Positions 1-11,815 of a stretch of DNA of 64,000 bases are shown here, one piece after another. Within the stretch, counting starts at the first letter, position 1; each line of letters begins with the position of its first letter. The notes below the pieces were generated by a model. It had not been told where the DNA came from. It worked only from the letters and a program-made list of their open reading frames with translations, and made no database searches. The position numbers were made by a program, and so were the translations under genes. Location: NCBI GenBank assembly GCA_947561395.2, contig OX387182.1, positions 1,436,001-1,500,000 on the forward strand. Direction: 5' to 3'. This stretch comes from Buxus sempervirens (taxonomy: Eukaryota; Streptophyta; Magnoliopsida; Buxales; Buxaceae).

Positions 1-184
1 ATCATTAGAACACTAATTTATATATGCAAACAATTAAAAAGATAAGTAGTAAAATATATCAAAAGCACAAGAAATTGCTATGAGGTGATTGACATTTAAA
101 ATATAAAAATTATCTACATTAAATGTAAATTTTACTGGAAAGAAAACAAAATAAAAAAAGAAAAACCTGTTCAGCAATATATAA

Positions 185-202
185 CAAAACCTGGCTTAGC
201 AA
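185..202 (+). repeat. Target-site duplication, left (L1 at 203)
   Basis: The 18-bp string caaaacctggcttagcaa occurs here and again immediately after the poly(A) tail at 2161-2178. The match is perfect, which fixes both ends of the L1 insertion and argues for a fairly recent event. Confidence 0.93.
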
Positions 203-2160
203 TTACAAGACGGAGTACTGATGGCAAGTGAATGCATTGACTCGTGCATGAGGAGAAAGGAGAACATGGTGATGTGTAAGCTTGATCTCCAGAAGGCATA
301 TGACCATGTGAACTAGGATTTCCTATCTTATATGCTAAAGCGTATGGGGTTTGGCGAGAAATGGAGGAACTGGATCACATCTTGTATCTCAACATCCACA
401 AGTTCAGTTCTTATAAATGGTGTGGCTGCGGGCTTCTTTAGAAGTTCAAGAGGCCTCCGTCAAGGCGATCCTTTATCCCCACTCCTTTTCACCATCATTA
501 TGGAAGTCTTTAGTAGAATGGTTTCTAGAGCTTCGGAAGGTGGCATGGTTGAAGGTGTGTCATTTGGAGGATCTACCTCAATTAATCATCTTCTCTTCGC
601 TAATGATATTCTCATCTTTTGCAAGCCAATTCATCTCCAGTTCCTGTGGCTTAGAGGCATTCTAATGTGTTTTGAAGCATGTTCCGGGCTAAGGATTAAT
701 CTGGCCAAGAGTGAGGTGTTTCAGATCGAGATGGAGGAGAATTCACCTCATCTTAGCCGGATGTTCAGCTTTCTACATGTCTATCCTAAGGATCCCAAAA
801 TCTGTGGCAAAGAAGTTGGAACATATTCAAAGGAATTTCCTATGGGAAGGTAAGGAGGGAGAAAATAAATATCACTTAGTGGCATGGAACCAGATTTGTA
901 GATCAAAGTTAGAAGGAGGGCTTGGTCTAAGGCCCTTACCGATGTTTAACATAGCTCTTCTCCAAAAGTGGATATGGAGGTTTGGTAGCGAGAGCGGGAG
1001 TATGTGGAGAGACCTAATCATTGCAAAATATGGATCCTCATCCAATGGTTGGTTCCCAAAACCCTCTAATCTCCCGTGTGAGATGAGCCTGTGGAGGCCT
1101 ATAGCCAAGTTGACAAGTTCAGTGGAGAAGGAATGCAAATACTTAGTGGGTAATGGTCTGAGAATCAGATTTTGGGAAGATATATGGTGTGGAGAGGCTA
1201 AACTGAAGGAATCTTACCCACTGATTTACAACCTGTGCACTAATAAACAAGCAATGGTAAATGAATATATGTCTTTCTCGGAAGTAGGCATAGTGTGGAG
1301 CATTGATCTAAGAAGAAACCTGATGGACTGGGAGATTGAAAGCCTTGAGGCCTTATTAAGTGAACTGTATAACAAGGTAGTAGGGCATGAAGAAGACTCT
1401 AGGAGGTGGATTCATGGTAGATCTGACTCCTTTTCAGTCAAGGATGCTTTTGAACGCCTCCAAAATTCAGGTGTGGAGCAGAGCAGTCTTTAAGCAAATA
1501 TGATCACACTTGTTTCCAAGTAAAATAGCCTTCTTTATGTGGACAGCAGCCCTTGACAAGATACTAACAGTGGACCATTTGAAGAGTAGGGGATGGCATT
1601 TGGCAAATAGATGCAGCATATGCAAAGAAGAGGAAGAGAACATAGCTCATCTACTTTTGCACTGTTCAGGCGCTACTCGGCTTTGGGGTTCTATTCTCCA
1701 ACGATTTAAGGTAGAATGGACCCATCCAAAAGAGCTTAAACAAGCTTGAGAAGCTTGGGGGTGGAAGAAAGGGAAATCTTGTGGTGATATTTGTTAGAAT
1801 GTGGCCCCTGCAGCAATAGCATGGGTAATTTGGGGCGAAAGGAATAGAAGAATATTTAGGAACTTGGAGAGAAATAATCAATTGCTTGAGAGGGCTCTTT
1901 TGGGTTTGATGCACAGCTGGTTGACTGGGCAAGTAGTGGGATCTAATATATCTATTGAGGAATTTTTGTTATGTAACAACTTCTATGATCTAGGAGGGGG
2001 ATGTTCTGGTTGATGGTTGTAGTCCTTGGGTTCTAGTCTTTGAGTCTATGTATTGACTTACTTAGAACCTAAGCGTGGGTACACTATTTGTGTACCGTGT
2101 TTGCTGTTTCCTTCATATATATCATTTCCATCTTTTTACTGATCAAAAAAAAAAAAAAAA
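203..2160 (+). mobile_element. L1-type LINE, 5'-truncated, dead
   Basis: A non-LTR retrotransposon remnant. Reverse transcriptase fingers and palm are read from about 206 (block DLQKAYDHVN, then a TAG at 314-316 where the family has Trp, then GLRQGDPLSPLLF at about 452-490). The catalytic FADD box reads FAND, with the second-position Asp replaced by Asn at 602-604. A frame change near 800 leads to the post-RT region, and another near 1500 leads to the zf-RVT zinc-binding domain at about 1510-1745 (CSICKEEEENIAHLLLHC). The 3' end is a poly(A) run at 2145-2160. Perfect 18-bp direct repeats flank it. At least one stop, two frameshifts and a catalytic substitution make it inactive. It was 5'-truncated at insertion, because the duplication abuts the middle of the RT. 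Confidence 0.93.
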
Positions 2161-2178
2161 CAAAACCTGGCTTAGCAA
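2161..2178 (+). repeat. Target-site duplication, right (L1 at 203)
   Basis: Second copy of the 18-bp repeat at 185-202, directly after the poly(A) run. Confidence 0.93.
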
Positions 2179-3847
2179 CTCACTTAGACCTATTTACACA
2201 CACACGCATATGTGCACATACATATCCATGTATGTGCCTATGTATCTAGGGATCTATAGTTCCAAACCTCTCTCCTAAACATACCCATGAAAGGAAGCTT
2301 TCAAGACTTTCATGGGGTTTATCAAGAAGGAAGCTTTCAAAACTTTCATTTTGACTCTTACAAAGCAGGAAACAAACAAATTGCATATCAAGAGCCACAA
2401 ATTGCCAGCACACATCCATGAAGCTCACATAGCCATTAATTAAGTTTTACATGACCGTACTACAAGCAAGTATAAACACGGGGGATACGCTACTAGAAGT
2501 AGACAATCTCATCATAGGATGGAAACAAAGGAAAAATTCCCACCTCTAGTTTTGAAAGTTTAATCCTGGATGATGTGGATGGAACCTTAAATTCAAAGGT
2601 GGTGATTCATTTCCCCTCCCAAAAATAGAAAAACCATTCATAATGGGCATTCACTTGACAAGGACACGCCACTCTAAAGGTCAATGTGGACTTCTCACAA
2701 AAACCAGGGGCATAGACAACTGCTGCAACCATGGTTAACCAGGGTACATAACACATCACCATCCACCAGATCCACAATCATACCGTCTTCTCAAAATAAT
2801 TTTCTCAAGAAAAGAAGAAAGAGAAAATAGGATATTTAAGGAACATCTTTCTAATTTATTCATTAAATTTTCGTCTTTTTAATCAATCCAGATTAGTTCT
2901 TACATGAATGCCTTTTCAGCCATTAGAGTTGACACCAATATCAAGAAGCATGCCCTTCATGTGTTGGCCCACCTGGACTTGAACTAGAAATTAAGACTTT
3001 TAGTGGTTCATTAACCACTTACAAAGTGAAATGGATAAAGGCAGTTTCTCCAAGCCTCCAACCATTAATCTTAAACCCATTCCATGTTGTGAAGAGAACA
3101 TATCTTCTTGCACAAATTAACTAATTTTCATGTGTTTTTCTCAATTGAGCTTTTTATCAAACATCTGGTATGCAAATTATTGGAAGCAAATGAAAAAAAA
3201 TTTCTGGCTGTATGGATACCTGCCAAATTACCCTAAGATATAAATGCAGTCTACAAACATAAAAATAGAACACCCACAAAATTAACATAACTGGTAGATG
3301 TGTGCAATGCTGGAAATTTATATTTCATTAGCTTGTTCATATCGATAGAGAGAGAGAGAGAGTACTCCTTTCACTTTGCATTCAACAAAACTTCCATTCA
3401 AAAAATTAGCAAAAATATCACATGTGAAATTTCGAAACCTAACAATGCTTAAACCAATTCCAGAATGAATTCAACAGTAAAGCACTAATTTGATGTGAAG
3501 ATAAAAAATCACCCCATTTCAAAATATGGAAAACCCTACACAACCGGATCGCTCAAAACTCATAAACTCCCACCAAAACACCAATTCAAAAACCCCACTT
3601 CATAACAACTTCAAAACTCAGAAGATGTCCAATGAATTAGAACACAAGTGCCAGAAGAACTTCTCTACACAGCTCAAGACAAACGCATGTAAAGCAAGAT
3701 AGAACTCGGAAGTCGCTGAGGAAATTTTGGTTTTCTAAAACCTATCAACACCAAAATTTTCGGTCCTCCAAGTGGATGAAGGGATGAATCGAAAAGGGAA
3801 TAGAAGGCCCTTTAACAGAGAAGTAGATGAAAGGTAAAAATCTCTTA
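2179..3847. other. No gene seen; possibly intron
   Basis: AT-rich sequence with no convincing coding exon. It holds a short imperfect repeat around 2290-2345 (gaaggaagctttcaa-like words) and an AG microsatellite at 3347-3361. If the 5' exon proposed at 3848-4025 is real, this stretch is part of the first intron of a gene running off the left end of the window. Confidence 0.4.
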
Positions 3848-4025
3848 CCGTCACCAGAGAAGACACTCAACGCAAGCAACGAAAAGTCGCCGGAAAAGAA
3901 GCTCGCCGCCGACGAGGAAGAAGTTTATCTCCGGGTTGAACGCAGCCTCACTCCAACGAAGGACTCGCAAGTCGCAGTTGAGCGTAAGCTTGCGGGGGAG
4001 ACCGTTAGAAAATATCGAGGGACTT
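3848..4025 (-). other. Possible 5'UTR exon of a leftward gene
   Basis: On the minus strand this stretch is GC-richer than its surroundings and reads like a plant 5' leader: purine/pyrimidine-rich, no long ORF, ending in gacg followed by the good donor gtaagag. The minus-strand sequence after the donor (3847 down to about 3480) is T-rich like the start of a first intron. No coding exon is found downstream before the window ends, so the gene identity is unknown. The alternative is chance. Confidence 0.3.
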
Positions 4026-7000
4026 AGAAGCAATAAATAAAGCAGTTTTATCTTTAAAGTGAGAAGAAACATTTGATTCTTTTCACCCAAAAAAAAGAAA
4101 AAAAAATTTTGTGTTCTTCTCGTCAAAAAGCAATAAAACTTTTATAAATTACTTTACATGTGAAAATCCAAACGGTTTTTTACTTTTAAAATCACTTTTT
4201 TGCTTTCAAAAACAAAAAAAATATTTCTGAAAAGCGTTTCCAAACAGACACGTAAAGAGCTTGCGTTTTTAAAACCTTGCAATTGTAGGGTTTTAACAGC
4301 CATTGTAGTGTTTTAATAGCCCTGCAAGCTTTCTATCCCTCGCTGAAAACTACGAAACGGTCTCCAATCGAGCCACGGGCGTAAATCCTGAAAATTCAAA
4401 AACCCCAAAATAACATAATCAGTTATAAGGCCATGTTTGGATATGACGCGATAATTCAATAATTGGTATAACAAAATAAGGAAAATTATGGAAAAGGCCT
4501 CGTTAAGGAGGGAATTTTTGCTTTTAGCCGTTTATTATAAATTTTGAAGTTTACAAGCATATTTTAATAAAAGTCTTACAAATAAGGCCTCCATTATTTA
4601 AGAGTTTTTTTTTTAGTATAACCATTATTTTAGAAATAAAGCCTCTCTCTTTTTCTTTTTTTCGCTGGAAAATAGAAATTTTATTAACATGCTCTAAAAG
4701 TACATCTTCCAGAAATATCATCAAACAAGATAGTAGACAAACATGGTGGTGGATTGTTAAACCACATACAATAGAACTTTTCTATTGAGACTGCTAGCAT
4801 GCTCGTGAGTTGGTTAAGGAATTTTAAACATAAGGGAAATCTTACAATTCATGGGGTACATACAATCATTCTCATTTTGAAACTGATACAAAGAGAGGAC
4901 TAATGATCTAAGAGGAATTGCTTCTCATTTAACCATAGATTAGCTTGTATTCGTTTACTACACCTCAACCATCCTTGCATTTGCTTGTAGTCCACTATAG
5001 GTGCCTTTTTAAAATCCACATCCATGTGTTCAAAGATGTGTCCACAGTGTCAAAATGTCGATGACGTGTCTTCAAATCTAGATTTTTCAGTATGAGAGGT
5101 ACGTCCAACTTTGGCCTAAATTACCAACTCAGCAGTCATTCCCATGTCGTTACTGAACATAATAGGGGTTGTGATAGATTGGGCGTGACAAGTAGGCAAT
5201 GGTTAGAATAAGAGACGGGAGATACTCAAATAATCTTCACGTATACCAAGCCAGAGAGCTCCTCTTATAATTGCGGATATGTAAAAGATAAATAAATCCA
5301 AATGTAAACTTAGAGAATTCTTGGTAAACTTGGAAAATGCTCAGAGAAAGAGAAGAGAAGTATTGCTCTCAACAATGCAGCAATCAAAGATACCAGTTTA
5401 GTTCCAAGCAACCAAAGATCAAGGGTTCTTCAAAATGAAAAAGGGATCTCATATTTATAGAATGAATGGGTTTCTAGGATTGTGATACTTATCACAATCT
5501 GAGGCTTTAGTAATGCTCACATGGCTATCATGAATCTAGTCTCATAAAGGTCTAGGTTCGAGATAAGAATAAAATAAGAAATGATGATGATAAAAGATAG
5601 AGCTCTCTGATTGGTACATCAAGTTTCACATGTCAGGATGTAGAATTATAAATCACTTGACATTTTCATTATTCTAGATCGACATGCCATGACTTGTCAT
5701 TGGCTGCCAACGATTCCCATGCTCGTGTCTGCCATGCTTTAAAGACCGCCAGAAGGCCCCCTAAGCAGGGCTTTCACCCAAGACAGAGATTTCCACTCCG
5801 ATATGCCAGATGAGATTTACATATTTAACATAAATAATCCATGTCACACTTAATTATTATTTCTATTGGATGACAAGTAACACATGATAAATCAATCTCT
5901 ATCACGTGACAAATAATCCATGCCATATCATTATATATGTGATGTGTCAAGTATATAAAAATGGTCATCTACATCTACAAATGGGTATATTAATAAGCGT
6001 TGACAATATATGTTGTAAATCCACTTATGGATGTGCTAGTAGACATTGTTTGCACTTGTACTTGGATTGTTGCCTTCACTTATAATCAGCACAAGAGGCC
6101 CTATTTGTAAACATTTATTTATATCTTCTCAATTTTGGTGGAGAGCGTGTATGGGTAGCAAAAGAAGAATTGGGTAAGTGATGAAAAAATGAGGAGCATA
6201 TCCAAAATTGAAATTGGGAGGATACACATAATTAGGGGATGACATGAGACCGAATTGGACAATTGGAAAAAAGATAACGCGTACACGTGGAGCAGAGATA
6301 ATATTCTGCTTGACTATACATTTAGTGGGATGCACTTATAGCAAGGGAACAATTTTGGAACTGTCCAAATTTTAAGTGAATAGCTGAGTTTTGACTATTT
6401 TAACCCTATATTAATGATGCCTTTATAACAAACAATAAAAGCTTTTTAGAGAAGTCGTAAATAATTGTGGGCATGCTTCCCAAGGAGCCTATTATCGGTA
6501 CATATAACATAGATATACATGCGTGTGTTGAATTTCTTGTCACCTAATTAGTCTTTACTGAACAAAATGAAGTTGTGGTTACAAAAACTTAACCAATTGG
6601 GTGCAACTCTTACATTCTTTCATACATTTCCCGTCGGGTTCATTATAGCTCAAGCACATTAATCTTGCACTACAAAATTGACAATAACGACAACAAGACA
6701 TGATAATAAATTTATTTTATTTAAATAACGATAATAATAACAGTAAAACTGTATTTATTTTGTTATTCTTAATTTAAATTAATCTAATAATAATATATAT
6801 TTTTATTCTATATAATAGAGTGAGATGGAGAGACAAGATGCGTGCCACCGACCCCACTTTGGTGGGAACTGGCTTAATTTAATTTTTGTTGCGTATATTT
6901 TTATAATGCTATTTTTTTGGTCGTTATTATATACATTTATTTTTATAACGTTTTAAAAAGTGTTTTAAAAAGTGTTTTAAAAAGTTTATTTTTCTAACTT

Positions 7001-7200
7001 ATTTTTTTTAGAAATAAAGTTTATTTCTAAGAAACATTATTTTAAAAAGCGTTAATTTTTTTATAACGGTCATTTCTGATAATGTAATTTTAAACGTTTA
7101 CGTCAAATCAACATTTATTTTTCGTATAAATAGAAAGAAAACTTTTATTTTAACGTTAAATTAACTAATTTCTATATTTAAAAATTAATTTTTACTATTA
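4026..7200. other. Intergenic, no gene seen
   Basis: AT-rich sequence without recognisable protein or RNA genes. A short tandem of the word gttttaaaaa occurs at about 6948-6990, and 6740-7200 is very AT-rich. The ORF at 6129-6335 (minus) has no recognisable domain and looks like chance. Confidence 0.5.
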
Positions 7201-7204
7201 ATAA

Positions 7205-7290
7205 AGAGTCTATACTAATAATAAATAGAAGAGAGAGAATATTCTTTCCAAATTCTAGCCCCATGTCGCATGCAGCCTCTGGTTTTTAGT
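7205..7290 (+). mobile_element. Helitron 5'-end fragment
   Basis: The string tctatactaataataaa followed by gaatattctttccaaattctagcc matches the start of the small Helitron at 26668 (gtaatattcctttcagattctggcc) and the piece at 30495. No matching 3' end is seen before the foldback element that follows, so this is a fragment. Confidence 0.45.
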
Positions 7291-8786
7291 GATTTTTTCA
7301 AAATAATTCAAATTCAGCCGATTAATTCTTGGTAATTAATTTTAGTGATATTTTTTAACATAATTAAAAATAGGTACCATTTAACTATTAATTAAGAATT
7401 GCTTAAAAATGGCCTAAAAGAACTTCCAAGCTTTATTTTATTTTATTTTTTTATGAACAAGCCAAGCTATGCACTTTCATTAATAAACAACAACAATACA
7501 AGAGCACTGACCATAAGCCATAGACAACACATAGGTCATACAAAAAACCGTAAGTATAGAGAAGTTGCAAGGTAACATGGCATCCACAAACCCAAACCAA
7601 GCTGTTGCAAATCCTAACCAAATGTTAGACTTAATGCCAAATCCACATAAAACCACTTGAAAAATAGGGGTAGAGTTTGACAGAAGGTTTGTATACAAAC
7701 GGATTAAAGATCCCAATAAAGGGGTTAAGATCACCATTGTCAAAGATACAACGAGGAGTAGAAGAGTAATCGGCAAACTGATACTCATCTCGATAAAGAA
7801 AAGCAACATATTGAGGGTTTGAAAGATGTCACCGAATCCAGCATCTCCACACGACAATAAAACCTTCCAACTAAAACATCTAGAAACATAAATAAAATAA
7901 TACACACTAAAACTGATTTCACCGACGGGGAATTGTTGAACCCCAACCAACCACAAGGTACAACCGTAAAGACCCACAAAAAACTACGACAAGCACTCTT
8001 GATACTACCAATGCAACTGGCAACCAACAAAAGCAAAACAATGGAAACGATGAACTCAAGGGTTGCGGTATCTGATGGACCACCACTACTTAAACAACTA
8101 CAACCCCTCTCATTGTCCCCATCGGGGTCATCTTCATCCTTCGTCTCTATAGCCATTTGCGAAGGATTCAAATTGGCAACCACCAAACTTGATCGAATAA
8201 TAGCACCAAACTCACAACGAAAACACCATGCTCCACCAGGAAGGAGAAGCAGACACACAAAAAAGAAAACGAAAGGAGACGAGAGTCAAGCAAAGGAAAA
8301 GCGCATCGAGAGGGGACATGCGACAAAGCCCAATTGGAATGGACCTAGAAGCATCGGCAAGTAGGTTATCGAAAATAGAGCAAAACTAGCCAAAACAGAT
8401 GAGAAACGCCCTGTAAGACAAAAGGATAACCTAAAACTGCCAATCTAAAACCACTAGAGAGAGTGGTATGGGAGGGGGAAAGAGGAAACGAGATGTCGCT
8501 TCGGCGGTAATCCTCGAAAGGCCTGACACCCAAACTGTACCTGAGAACCCAAAAGCCAATTGCCCAAAAGATCGCCTCTCTTGTCGTTCACATCATAAGT
8601 ATAAAAGCTTCCAAGCTTCAATTGTAACAAAATTAATGAAAGGTTTTCGAAGTCTTTTGAGGGCATTTTCGGAAAAAAACTTTTAATTAACAGTGAAATG
8701 ACATTAATTCTCAATTATGTTAAAAAGGTATCACTAAAAACCAATTATCAAGAATTGGGTGACTGAATCTAAATTATTTTAAAACG
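7290..8786. mobile_element. Foldback element 1, interrupted by a retroposon
   Basis: Left arm about 7295-7420 and right arm about 8680-8786 are inverted copies: caaattcagccgattaattc at the left matches, in reverse complement, aattgggtgactgaatcta at the right, and both arms share ttttagtgata and ttaacataatt. The terminal words resemble those of the element at 9743. The middle is mostly a separate retroposed insertion (7434-8607). The right end meets the start of foldback element 2 at 8786. Confidence 0.65.
7434..8607 (-). mobile_element. Retroposed unit on minus strand, no RT domain
   Basis: On the minus strand the unit ends at the window's left in tgttcataaaaaaataaaa with an A-rich tail, and it is flanked by 11-bp repeats cttccaagctt at 7423-7433 and 8608-8618. 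This is the layout of an L1-mobilised copy. Two overlapping open frames (8258-7785 and 7977-7480, minus) encode hydrophobic stretches and an acidic segment (MAIETKDEDDPDGDNE), but I recognise no reverse transcriptase, endonuclease or zinc-knuckle motif. It could be the 3' part of an unfamiliar LINE, a processed transcript, or a long non-autonomous retroposon. Confidence 0.55.
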
Positions 8787-9676
8787 GGGATATTTAATTT
8801 TTAATACTACTTTATCAAACTATTTAAGATTTAGTTGGTAAAGTTTTGAGTTTTAACTTTTAATACACATTTATCAAAATAATTAATTTTTAGTGTCATT
8901 TAACTGTCACGAATAAATTCTTCCAAAAATACCCTTATACAACTTGCTTCCAAGACTTTGTACAAACAATAAATTGACTTGTACAAGCCATTTTTGACTT
9001 GTACAAGTAATAAAATGACTTGTACAAGTCAATAAATTAACTTGTACAAATCAAGGGAAATTTAATTTTTAGTGGTACTTTATTACACTATTTAAGATTT
9101 AGTCGGCAAAATTTTGAGTTTTAACTTTTAATACACATTTATCAAAATAATTAATTTTTAATGCTATTTCACTATTACGGATAAATTCTTCAAAAAATAC
9201 CCTTATACAATTTACTTCCGAAACTTGTACAAGCAATAAAGTGACTTGTACAAGCCATTTTAGACTTGTACAAGTCAAAAATTAACTTGTATAATTCAAT
9301 AAAGTGACTCATACAAGTCATTTGGATAAGTGACGTAAGGGCATTTTTGGAATATTTGATTTGTAATAGTGAAATGACACTAAAAATTAATTATTTTGAT
9401 AAAAGTATATTAAAAGTTAAAACTCAAAACTTTACTGATTAAATCTTAAATAGTTTGATAAAATACTACTAAAAATTAAATTTCCCAATCAATAAAATGA
9501 CTTGTACAAGTCATTGGATAATTGATGTAAGGGTATTTTTGGAATAACTAATTTGTAACAGTGAAACGATATTAAAATTTAATTATTTTGATAAAAATGT
9601 ATTAAAAGTTAAAATTCAAAACTTTTCTGATTAAATATTAAATAATTTGATAAAGTACCACTAAAAAATAATTTTA
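8786..9676. mobile_element. Foldback element 2 (outer of a nested pair)
   Basis: The outer element starts with ggggatatttaatttttaat and its right end reads taaagtaccactaaaaaata, the approximate inverse. Arms run about 8786-9000 and 9515-9676. Its centre carries copies of the self-complementary word gacttgtacaagtc. It is split by the inner element at 9055-9486. Confidence 0.6.
9055..9486. mobile_element. Foldback element 2b, nested inside the outer copy
   Basis: It begins gggaaatttaatttttagtg and ends aaaattaaatttccc, with arms of roughly 190 bp in inverted orientation around several acttgtacaag units. The same 6 bases, aatcaa, flank both sides (9049-9054 and 9487-9492), as expected for a target duplication. 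It is closely related to the outer element it sits in. Confidence 0.65.
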
Positions 9677-9742
9677 TGTGAGTTGTATTATTATTATTTT
9701 TTTAAGCGGTAACGATAACGAGTTGTACTTCGCAAAGCAGAT

Positions 9743-10821
9743 TGGGGAAATTGATTTTTAGTGATACTTTATAAAAATAATTCATATTCAGTCACCAACT
9801 TTGTCGAAATTGACTTTTAGTGATGCTTTTTCAAAACAATTAGAAACAGGTGTTGATTTACTGTTCATGGACGAGAATGCCCTTTTAGAGTATTGAATAT
9901 TCATCATTCAACTTAGAGACTAGTAAATTCCACTTAAGGACTTGTAAATGGGTTCAAAATTCCATTTAGGACTTGTAAACTATTGCAAAAGAAATATACG
10001 GACTTGTAAACCCTATTAGGAGACTTGTAAATCTCATTTAGGGACTTGTAAAGCAAGTTTATGGACTTGTAAATTCCATTTAGAGAATTGTAACCCACTT
10101 GTAAATGCCATTCAGTGACTTGTAAACCCCATTAGTGAACTTGTAAACCTCGTTTACGGACATGTGAACCAAGTTATGGACTTATAAATTCTATTTACGG
10201 ATTCATAACATTCAATTCTAGACTTGTGTAATCCAATATAGAGACTTGTATACCCGATTAGTAGACTTGTAAATTCCATTTAGGGACTTGTAAACTACTT
10301 GTAAATGCCATTTAAGGACTTGTAAATCCTGTTAGTAGACTTGTAAACCTCATTTAGTTACTTGTAAACCAAGTTTATGAACTTGTAAATTCCATTTAGG
10401 GACTTGTAAACCACTTGTAAATGCCATTTAGGAACTTGTAAACCTTGTTAGTAGATTTGTAAACCTCATTTACGGACATGTAAACCAAGTTTATGGACTT
10501 GTAAATTCCATTTAGGGACTTGTAAAACACTTGTAAATGCCATTTAAGGACTTGTAAAAGTAGACTTGTAAACCTCATTTAGGGACGTGTAAACCAAGTT
10601 TATGGACTTGTAAATTCCATTTAGGGACTTGTAAACCACTTGTAAATGCCATTTAGGGACTTGTAAACTCTATTAGTGGACTTGTAAACCTCATTTACGG
10701 ACATGTAAACCAAGTTTTTGGACTTGTAAATTCCATTTAGGGACTTATAAACCACTTGTAAATTGCATTTATGGACTTGTAAACCAAATCTGTGTTCATT
10801 CCTTATGTAATTTTCAAAATG

Positions 10822-10857
<36 letters not shown>

Positions 10858-11807
10858 TTGTGTAGGCTCTAAGTTTGATTTTTTCTTGTAACAAATTCCA
10901 GCTTTAAACCAAATTCGAATTCTAGATAATTGTTCGAATTTCGAATTTGAATTTGAATTTTTAGGATATAATTGCTAAATAGGCTAGCCCGGCACGGGCA
11001 CGATTAATCTATGCCGTGTTAGCCCATCACAGACATGCTTACAGTAGATAATAAAACTATAAATGTGTAATGTTATTAAAATACCCCATTTGAATAAAAC
11101 TAACAAGATTTACAAGTTCCTAAATGGCATTTACAAGTGGTTTACAAGTCCCTACATGGAATTTACAAGTTCATAAACTTGGTTTACAATAACTAAATGA
11201 GGTTTACAAGTCTACTAACAGGATTTACAAGTCCCTAAATGGCATTTACAAATGGTTTACAAGTCTCTAAATGGAATTTACAAGTCTACTAATCGGGTAT
11301 ACAAGTCTCTATATTGGATTACACAAGTCTAGAATTGAATGTTATGAATCCGTAAATAGAATTTATAAGTCCATAACTTGGTTCACATGTCCGTAAACGA
11401 GGTTTACAAGTTCACTAATGGGGTTTACAAGTCACTGAATGGCATTTACAAGTGGGTTACAATTCTCTAAATGGAATTTACAAGTCCATAAACTTGCTTT
11501 ACAAGTTCCTAAATGAGATTTACAAGTCTCCTAATAGGGTTTACAAGTCCGTATATTTCTTTTTGCAATAGTTTACAAGTCCTAAATGGAATTTTGAACC
11601 CATTTACAAGTCCTTAAGTGGAATTTACAAGTCTCTAAGTTGAATGATGAATATTCAATACTCTAAAAGGGCATTCTCGTCCATGAACAGTAAATCAACA
11701 CCTGTTTCTAATTGTTTTGAAAAAGCATCACTAAAAGTCAATTTCGACAAAGTTGGTGACTGAATATGAATTATTTTTATAAAGTATCACTAAAAAGCAA
11801 TTTCCCC
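9743..11807. mobile_element. Foldback element 3 with ~707-bp inverted arms
   Basis: The left arm (9743-10450) and right arm (11101-11807) are inverted copies differing at only about a dozen positions when read side by side. The outer 170 bp are unique sequence; the rest of each arm is a minisatellite of variants of ggacttgtaaattccattta. The central part (10451-11100) has more minisatellite units, a CT microsatellite at about 10828-10853 and about 250 bp of unique sequence. The 8-bp word aagcagat stands directly outside both ends (9735-9742 and 11808-11815); one base of it is ambiguous with the terminus TGGGGAAATTG. An 8-bp duplication fits hAT, but the internal structure is foldback-like. No transposase is present, so it is non-autonomous. 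Confidence 0.85.
9890..10790 (+). repeat. Minisatellite of acttgtaaa units
   Basis: Dozens of copies of the core acttgtaaa, spaced mostly 20-30 bp, grouped into a higher-order unit of roughly 110-120 bp containing ccatttagggacttgtaaac, ccacttgtaaatgccattta and cctcatttacggacatgtaa. The inverse array lies at 11101-11640. Confidence 0.85.
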
Positions 11808-11815
11808 AAGCAGAT

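Noticed and set aside
7480..8258. Two long minus-strand ORFs with hydrophobic segments, possible membrane protein gene
   Set aside because: They overlap in different frames, lie wholly inside a retroposed unit with an A-tail and flanking repeats, and show no known domain or splice structure.
9890..11640. Regularly spaced short repeats that superficially resemble a CRISPR array
   Set aside because: Units and spacers are both repetitive, spacing varies, the array is mirrored by an inverted copy, and the genome is a plant; it is a minisatellite inside a foldback transposon.
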